Positions 56,884-64,000 of a stretch of 64,000 nucleotides of DNA are shown here, in pieces. The notes below the pieces were generated by a model. It was given only the letters and a program-made list of their open reading frames with translations. It was not told the DNA's origin and ran no database searches. The stretch covers positions 68,369,646 through 68,433,645 of the forward strand of contig JBANSL010000014.1 of the NCBI GenBank assembly GCA_037127255.1. The letters run 5' to 3'. Position 1 is the stretch's first letter. Every line of letters starts with the position of its first letter. A program made the position numbers and the translations under genes. This stretch comes from Persicaria tinctoria (lineage: Eukaryota > Streptophyta > Magnoliopsida > Caryophyllales > Polygonaceae).

Positions 56884-59800
56884 AACCCCCGCAGTCGAAA
56901 CGGGAGGGGTCCTTACAGTGAGACTGGAACGAAAATCAATGAATAACTGTCGAGGTAAACCCTTGGTGAATATATCAGCGTACTGATAAGAGGACGGGAC
57001 ATGGAGAACGCGGACATGTCCAATGGAAACCTTGTCCCTTACAAGGTGGAGATCAAGCTCAATGTGCTTCGTGCGTTGATGCTGGACTGGGTTGCTAGCC
57101 AGGTAGACGGGGGAGACGTTGTCTGTATAGATCAGAGTGGCCTTCTGAAGGGGACAACAGAGCTCAAGGAGGAGGTTCCGGAGCCAAGAGCACTCGGACA
57201 CAACGTTGGCAACACCCCTGTATTCGGCCTCAGCGCTGGAGCGAGATACGACGGACTGACGCTTGGCAGACCATGACACAAGGGTGTCGTTGAGGAAGAC
57301 GCAGTACCCAGACGTGGAGCAACGTGTGTCAGGACAACCACCCCAATCTGCATCAGTGTAAGCAACAAGATCGAGTTTAGAGGAAGGAGTGATCGTGGTG
57401 CCGAGCTCAAGAGTGCCACTGATGTACCGAATGATCCGCTTCAAAGCCTGAAAGTGAGGTTCCCTAGGTGCATGCATGAACAAGCAGACCTGCTGAACAG
57501 CGTAACTGATGTCAGGCCTGGTGAAAGTGAGATACTAAAGAGCACCAACGAGGCTCCTGTACAATGTCGGGTCATCAACCAAAGGACCAGAATGAACACT
57601 GAGCTTGTTGGATGTATCGACAGGGGTGGCGACTGGATTACAGTTAACCATCTTAGCCCGAGCAACAATCTCTGCAGCATACTTACTCTGTGAGAGAAAC
57701 AGACCTGACGCATGACGCTGAACAGCAACTCCCAAAAAATAAGACAACTGACCTAGATCAGACATGGCGAATTCAGCACTCAACTGCGAAATAATAGACG
57801 TACGAAGAGCATCAGAAGAGGCGGTGAGAATGATGTCGTCAACATATAGCAACGGGAATGCCAAGTCTGAGCCTCGGCGATAGATAAACAGAGACGAATC
57901 GGAACGACTGCCAGTGAAACCCAAACGGAGCAGATGAGAGGCAAAACGCTGGAACCAAGCCCGCGGAGCCTGTTTCAGACCATACAGAGAGCGCTTGAGG
58001 AGACAGACATGTTTCGGACGGTCGGCATCAGCAAACCCCGGCGGCTGAAACATGTAGACAGTCTCATTCAGATGGCCATGGAGAAATGCGTTCTTGACAT
58101 CTAACTGATGGATGGCCCAGTTGCGCGACAGAGCTAGACTCAGGACCACTCGGATAGTGGCAGGCTTGACCACAGGGTTGAACGTCTCATCACAATCAAT
58201 ACCTGCCTGCTGAGATCTGCCGTTCACCACAAGACGGGCCTTATAGCGCTCCAAAGTCCCATCAGATCGGAACTTGTGACGAAAGAGCCACATACAACGA
58301 ATAACGTTCGCCTCAGGAGGGCGAGGAACAAGAATCCAAGTACCATTCTTCGTAAGGGCCCTGTATTCGTCGAGCATAGCCGCCTGCCAATTCGGGTTTT
58401 GGAGGGCTGTTTTGTGGGAGGTGGGAATGGGGGAGAGGGGGGTCTGGGTGGAGGCAGAGGGTGATTGGGTGTCGGGACGGATGAGAGCAAGAGGGGCTAA
58501 GCATGGTGATGAGGCGGCTGGCGCAGCAGATCTGCGGGTAACGGGTGCAGAGGCGGTGTGGGATGCGGCGGGCGCAGCATACCCTGCGGCGGGCGCCGCA
58601 AGTGGGTGATGCGAGACGGGGAGGGATGCGGCGGGCGCAGCATGTATTGCGGCGGGCGCAGCATGTGTTGCGGCGGGCGCCGCCAGTAGGTGATGCAATG
58701 CTGGGGGCATGGGCAATTGATAGGCTGCGGGCGCAGCAGTGTGCGGCGCCTGCGGCATTGGTGTTTGGCGGGGGGGCTACTTTGCTAGGCCATGAGGTTG
58801 GATGGTGGGGCGATGGGTGGTAGTCATGGATACGATCTGACGGGGTCGGAAGACACCGGAGACGCTGCGAGTGTGTGGTCTGGTGGTGAGGGGTGGTGGG
58901 GGTGGGGGAGGGGGAGACGCAGGAGCACCGGGAGAGCTCTGGGAAAAAAGGAAGTGAGGGAATGGTGACTCAGACTCTGACGGAGACACAGGGGGTGTGG
59001 GAGACGCAAAGGGAAATTGCGACTCATCAAAGGTGACATGACGTGAGAGAATGATCTTGTGGGTCTTGATATCGAGGCAAATGTAACTGCGATGATCAGA
59101 CGGATAGCCTAGGAAGACACATGGAGTGGAGCGCGGGTGAAGCTTGTGCGGGGCTGTGGAGGACTGGTTTGGGAAACACAAGCACCCGAAGGTGCGAAGG
59201 TGATCATACCTAGGCTCGGCGTAATAAAGTGTCTGAGCTGGTGAGCGATGGTGTAGGGTAGTGGAAGGGAGAATGTTTAGGAGATAACATGTGGTGGATA
59301 AGGCGTGAGGCCAATAGGGAAGGGGAATAGATGCGTGGAAGAGGAGAGAGCGCATCATGTTGGTAATGGTTCTGATGATTCTTTCTGCCTTGCCATTCTG
59401 CTGAGAAGTATAGGGGCAAGACAAGCGATAGGAGATCCCATTTGCGGCAAAGAAGGAGTGAAAGTCTTTGTTGTCAAATTCACGGCCATTGTCACATTGG
59501 AAACATTTGATGGACATGTGAAACTGTGTTTTGATGTAGGTATGGAATCTGGCAAAGATAGGAAACACTTGGGACTTGAAATGCAACGGGAAGACCCATA
59601 AGTAAGGAGTGTAATCATCAAGAAACAAAAGGTAGTACTTGTGACCCTCCTTGCTAGGCACGGGAGAGGTCCAAATGTCGCTGTGAATGATATCAAAGGG
59701 AGCAAGGGTAGAGGTCAAAGACCGTTGGAACGACAGTCTGGCATGTTTGCCTAGTTGGCAGGAAGAGTATAAACCAGAGCGTGGGTCTTTAGTACAGGTG

Positions 59801-60351
59801 ACAAGGTTCTGGGAACGAAGGACATCTAGAACGGCAGCGCTGGGATGGCCCAGGCGTGCATGCCAGAGGTTGGATGATGATGCCGAGAGGGCGATCGGAC
59901 ACGACTGACTGGACGCATGAGGTGGTGTGACAGGGTAGAGCTCCCCGGTGTTGTTACATCTCATGCGAGTAACCCCCGTAGTAAGATCGTTCACAGAGAA
60001 ACCATAGGGATCAAACGTAAGGGAAACGTTGTTGTCAGTAGTGAACCGACGGACAGAGATAAGGTTTTTGACAATCTTTGGGGCAATAAGGACATTGTTG
60101 AGGTGTAGTGGGTGGGTTGGGGTCTGTAATTTGGCGTGGCCAATTCCCGAAGTAGCAAGACGACCACCATTTCCGACGATAATAGAGTGGGCAGGGCCCT
60201 TAAAAGAAATAGATGAGAGGTTATCTGAGGAGTTCGTCATGTGGGAGGTGGCACCAGTGTCCATGTACCAAGAAGGGTCTGAAGATGTCGGTTGCGTAGA
60301 GGAGAAGGCGTGATGCAGAGCTGACGGAACATAGCCTGAGGAGTTCGTCAT
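56881..60351 (-). pseudogene. Copia pol: protease, integrase, reverse transcriptase, RNase H, two stops
   Basis: One reading frame, interrupted by TAG at 58779-58777 and again at 57537-57535. Landmarks in order: protease DTGATSHMT (about 60261); LWHARLGHPS and CQLGKHARL of the GAG-pre-integrase zinc region; integrase DIIHSDIW, LLFLDDYT, CDNGREF and SQQNGKAER; a Pro-rich stretch; reverse transcriptase LDVKNAFLHG and LLYVDDIIL; then RNase H YTDADWGGCPDTRCSTSGYC, SRSSAEAEYRG and the TKHIELDLHLVRD tail. The Ala/Pro-rich block around 58600-58750 has tandem GCGGGCGC(A)GCA units. Apart from the two stops I see no frameshift, consistent with young LTRs. The first Met (60351) is arbitrary because gag is missing. 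Confidence 0.88.
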
Positions 60352-60615
60352 GTGGGAGGTGGTCGGCGGTGGATGCTGCTGAAGGAGAGAGCTCGGATAG
60401 GCGGTGCAGGGGAAGCGATGAAGAGGATGGTGGTGCAGGTCCTCGGATAGGCGGCGGCGATGGATTTGAGGAGGGCGGATCCGGCAACGGTGGCCTTGGA
60501 GAGGGAGAAGGCGGCGGTGTTGTCGGGAGCAGGGGCCGGAGAGGCGGCGGCGATGAGGAAGGTCGGAGGAAGAGGGAGGATCAATTTAAGGTTCCGTTAG
60601 GAAGAAAAGCGGAAT
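60352..60615 (-). other. GC-rich segment in place of gag
   Basis: It sits between the 5' LTR and the protease and is much richer in GC than the rest of the element or its flanks. The minus strand is open over 78 codons (60584-60348) with an Ala/Pro/Ser-rich product (SKATVAGSALLKSIAAAYP), and the plus strand is also open. I cannot assign it to gag. It may be captured host sequence. Confidence 0.45.
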
Positions 60616-60737
60616 TGATGTAAAGTCCTCCTTAGGGTTTCCATTCATTGATATAACATATATATAGGTTACAAAGGTATTGAGCCTTAATGGGCTTTTA
60701 GCCCACTATACAATATTAAGACCTATGTAATCTATCA
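60616..60737 (-). repeat. 5' LTR of the copia element, 122 bp
   Basis: Identical to 56762-56883. The next bases inward (ATTCCGCTTTTC) almost match those beyond the 3' LTR (ATTCCGCTATTC). Confidence 0.85.
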
Positions 60738-61045
60738 TTGACAAAAAAAAAAAAATGATTTAAAAGCAAACAAATCCCCGAATGGCGTTCAAATTAAAGT
60801 TGCATTAGTCATTTATAATTATCAATAAAATACTGTGGAATTTTCTGCTCTGTCTAATTAAACCTAATCCACATATTTTTCCCATAATTGTTGGTGCATT
60901 ATAATTTGTATACAGCATGTTGGCTGAAAGTCTGGGTTACATACTAATTTAATTAGTATGCAATTAATGGGCGTTAGTGTTGGGTATTTATGTCACCACA
61001 AAAGTCCATTTAATTGGTAAATAAATTATACGGAATATATATATA
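60738..61045. other. AT-rich spacer
   Basis: No gene or element is seen. Confidence 0.4.
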
Positions 61046-61324
61046 CTCCCCCCGTCTCAAAATTTAAGTCATTTTAGCATTCTACACAATTTTTAATAAA
61101 ACACTCACCCATCAATCAACATCATCATTCCACTAACCTTTTTAATAAATTTTATTATTTTTAAATACCCATTATATTTTTTAATCAATCAAAATCTTTT
61201 AAAAAATCAACAATACACAAATCAATACAAATAATTATTATCCCCTACCTAGAAAACCTAAAACGATATCTATTTTGATACAACCCAACTAGTCTAAAAC
61301 GACATCTATTTCGAGACGGAGGAG
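61046..61324. mobile_element. Stowaway MITE, 279 bp, diverged
   Basis: The ends are CTCCCCCCGTCTCAAAAT and ATTTCGAGACGGAGGAG, flanked by TA on each side. The interior is AT-rich and pairs poorly, so it is older than the copy at 50827. Confidence 0.8.
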
Positions 61325-64000
61325 TAGTTTTTAACTTTTTATCCCGCATAATATATGAGTTGCTTGTAGCTAGATTCGACATTTTCATACCCATACATCA
61401 AAGGATAATTAGGTTAACACGTACATTGTTAGCAAAACTTTTAAAAATCCGTATGAAGAAAAAAAAAAGATTTTTGTGTATAGTTTTAAGGAAATAACTT
61501 TAGAAAAACATACAATATGGTTATGTTTGGTAAAAGGGTAGTTGAAACTGATTTAGTAGTTAAAACTACTGAATTATTTGTGTTAAATATATGGTAATAA
61601 GTTACTATTGTGTTTGGAAACATAAATGTTATATGATAGTTGGTGAAAACTTATAAATAAAAAATTATAAGCTTTGAAAAGCTTAAAACTTTGGTGAGTA
61701 ACAGTTGAAAAACTATAATTCTTAAAGCTAATTAAACTAAAATCTCGTATTTATTTTATTTAAAACTATAAAAGTTTTGAAAATCTACCTATTGTGCTAA
61801 ACAAAGCTACCTATAAAGTTTAATCAAAATTTATTTTATCTAGATTTTAATCTTAAAATAAATTAATTCTTAACATGTCAAACATAAATTACATGGGAGG
61901 AGTACGTTACATAATTTTTAAAGGGGGAATTTTTTTAGTGGACCAACCGGTAAGACGAGTGGATGATAAAATAGTCCACATATGTAATGGTGTGACCTGT
62001 GTTTATGGACGATCGAGATGGCAGTTGTAGATGCTATTGCAATTGTGAAAGTGTCTATGAGCGATCGAGATGATTGTTGCAGTTTGTTAAGCTCTCCAGC
62101 CCATGTACATGCTTTCGAAGTTCAATCAGATTGCTAATAAGATGGTTTATTTGCGACAATCAATGGATTAAAACTTCTTTTATTCTCATTTAAAACTTTG
62201 AATTCTCATTATGAACTTGGATGGAGTATAAAAAAGTTATATGAGGAGATAAATGTTGGATGTTCATGTGGAGGCACAAAAAGGGCACCAAGAGTGATGT
62301 GAAATTTTCACATGGTTGAATCGATCACTTAACTTTGTCAATGACTCAATCAAATCACGGGGGACTAAAAGTTTACTTAAGTCCTTAAAGTGGCTAGTAC
62401 TAGTGCTTCGTACAAAATTGGCATGCAAACTACACTATTGTGTCTGTAGCAATAAATCGAAGGATCAACCGATCAATACATTTCTATAGCAATAAAAAGA
62501 AGAAGTTAGGCATAGAAGTAAAAAATATTGAAATTAGGGTGAGTATTGAAAATTTATTATATTGTGTGGGTGATTTTATTTATTATAAATATGGGTGGTT
62601 TTGTGTAATATTTTGTGAAATGTTAGAAGCTTTGGATATTAATCGCAATACCCCACAAGATTAGGATTTTTAGTGCAATTTACCATTATAATCACAATCC
62701 CCTTTTAAACATAAATACTTATATGGGCGACCACAAGGGAGGAAGACTGTCATTAAAGATGAACCATGAACTACCTAGAAATCCTGAAAGACAGTTCAAG
62801 AGGTGACCACGAAACATGATACGAAGGAGGAAAATACGTTGGGTATGAACCCGATTCAACTCTTTATTTTTTTCTTAAGAAAATCGTTCAAGAAAACCCT
62901 TGTCAAAAAAAAATCCAAGTAGACTAACTTGTCAGTATTTTTGATCCGTGAGAAAACTCATGGTAATATATTACTACTACCCTAAAAAATTGGGATATTT
63001 TTATTATATTTGAAAATTGATACTGTAATATATTTTTACTATATCCAAAGGTATGATATTTTACTTAGTTTTTCCTAAAATTAAAGACAGAGGAAGCTAT
63101 TAGACTATCCCCAATGGTTTTGTCTATAATGTATACATTTGCACAAGGTGTGTAAAAATGCACCTTACTTTTTGGTATTTTGCTCCAATGGTTAAATGTG
63201 TATTTTTTACACATCATTCAAATAAAATTAATTTAAAACAAAAAAGAAAACAAAAATCATAAAAAACACACCAATTAAATTGTCTTGCTTTTTGAAAATG
63301 TTTTTACACATGAGGGAGGTGATGTGCTCAAATTTGCACATTACATGCTCAAATGTGTACATTTGTACACTCCAAAAGCAACCAATAGAGCTCAAAAATG
63401 TCAAAAAAATGCACATTTAGACATTTGCACACAACGGAATTATTTTTTTTTCCAAAAAGAAACCCTTAGGTGCGGACTAACAGCGGTCAGGTTTGGTGCC
63501 GAACCTGATATTTGAATTTTTGGAACGTTACATTATGGGTATAAGACATTAAGACTATAAGATGCCTTATTCTACACGAGTAGACGATTTTGCCCCGGGC
63601 TTTCCACACCGTCCCCACGCCTAAAAGTCTGTATGTTTCATGTTTGAATTTTCCACCACAGACGAGACGAAGAGGTAGGCTTGCCCACATAAGAAGATCA
63701 CGTAGGTTTGAGGTATGTTGGTCTTATACTCTTATTAATATTAGGTTTTATAAAGTATTGTATCATAATTGCTTATATTATAAATATGCTTAATAATAGT
63801 AATAAAAATATATCTCAAGAACAAAGTAATTTTAACATTAAATTGTGAGTTTTTTTAGCGAAAACTATATGAGCATCTTTTTTCAAGAGATATATCGGAT
63901 AGAAATTAAAAATTAAACAAATCGAATAAGACGGGATACTTATATTTTTAAATAAGTTCTAATATAATTTTTGAAACGAGATGTATACTGATTTTAATTT
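61325..64000. other. AT-rich intergenic DNA to the window end
   Basis: Short repeated phrases occur (GATCGAGATG at 62009 and 62074; ACATTTGCACA words at 63130-63440, possibly a decayed MITE). Open frames are short and unassigned. No gene is supported. Confidence 0.4.

Larger units (their letters stand above)
56762..60737 (-). mobile_element. Ty1/copia retrotransposon, gag-less, identical short LTRs
   Basis: The two 122-bp LTRs (56762-56883 and 60616-60737) are identical by eye, reading TGATAG...TACATCA on the minus strand, so insertion or last conversion is recent. A purine tract, GCGGGGG, precedes the 3' LTR. Order from the 5' LTR: about 260 bp of GC-rich sequence, protease, integrase, reverse transcriptase, RNase H. 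This Pro-Int-RT-RH order defines copia. I find no gag and no usual TGGTATCAGAGC primer site next to the 5' LTR. No matching 5-bp target duplication is visible. It needs gag and other functions from elsewhere to move. Confidence 0.85.

Noticed and set aside
58276..58823. Plus-strand Arg/Ala/Gly-rich frames
   Set aside because: Antisense of the copia pol Pro/Ala-rich linker.

Overview
This is nuclear DNA from a flowering plant. Five conserved plant genes sit far apart in AT-rich sequence that holds nearly every class of plant transposable element. The five genes have plant-type exon structures, plant-specific families are present (PORR, GATL, CSLD), and the elements include L1, RTE-like, copia, Helitron, MULE, hAT, Stowaway and Tourist types. 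Family composition points to a eudicot. An asterid is possible, but nothing in the window proves it.

Layout. 1-2000: repeats and a probable upstream region. 2082-3494 (+): intronless PORR-domain organelle RNA-binding protein. 3.5-22.3 kb: gene-poor. It holds two 55-56 bp tandem arrays, a poly(A)-ended unit of unknown type, a Tourist-like MITE, a decayed LINE (zf-RVT plus RNase H, minus strand), a tRNA-derived SINE with a 10-bp target duplication, and a long degenerate L1-type LINE (about 15.3-21.1 kb). The L1 stops inside its reverse transcriptase and abuts an opposite-strand RTE-like fragment. 23073-24182 (+): intronless GATL-type GT8 glycosyltransferase. 24.2-35.2 kb: mobile-element debris, including a MITE packed with about 26 GATATC palindromes and a complete non-autonomous hAT element.

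35218-39348 (-): a three-exon cellulose synthase-like D gene that reads as CSLD5 (1194 aa). 40493-46766 (-): an eight-exon TGN Qa-SNARE of the SYP41/42/43 group (316 aa), with an 875-bp hAT element in intron 1 and a 96-bp tandem duplication just upstream of its ATG. 47.7-50.8 kb: a Helitron-like element. Nested in it is a 1438-bp foldback element with about 700-bp inverted arms, a 9-bp target duplication (MULE-like) and four small CGCGG hairpins per arm. 51749-54858 (+): a nine-exon mitochondrial-carrier-family NAD+ transporter (NDT1-like, 317 aa). 56762-60737 (-): a copia retrotransposon with identical 122-bp LTRs and a one-frame pol carrying two stops. It has no gag; GC-rich sequence of unknown origin lies in gag's place. 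60.7-64 kb: a Stowaway MITE and AT-rich sequence.

The genes are independent transcription units and not an operon. GATL and CSLD5 both act in Golgi or cell-plate wall polysaccharide synthesis, and the SYP4 SNARE acts in TGN trafficking, but nothing here shows their proximity is functional. The least explained items are the hairpin-bearing foldback element, the GATATC MITE, the gag-less copia and the L1/RTE junction. All splice sites and totals were read by hand from the sequence; no alignment or database search was run.
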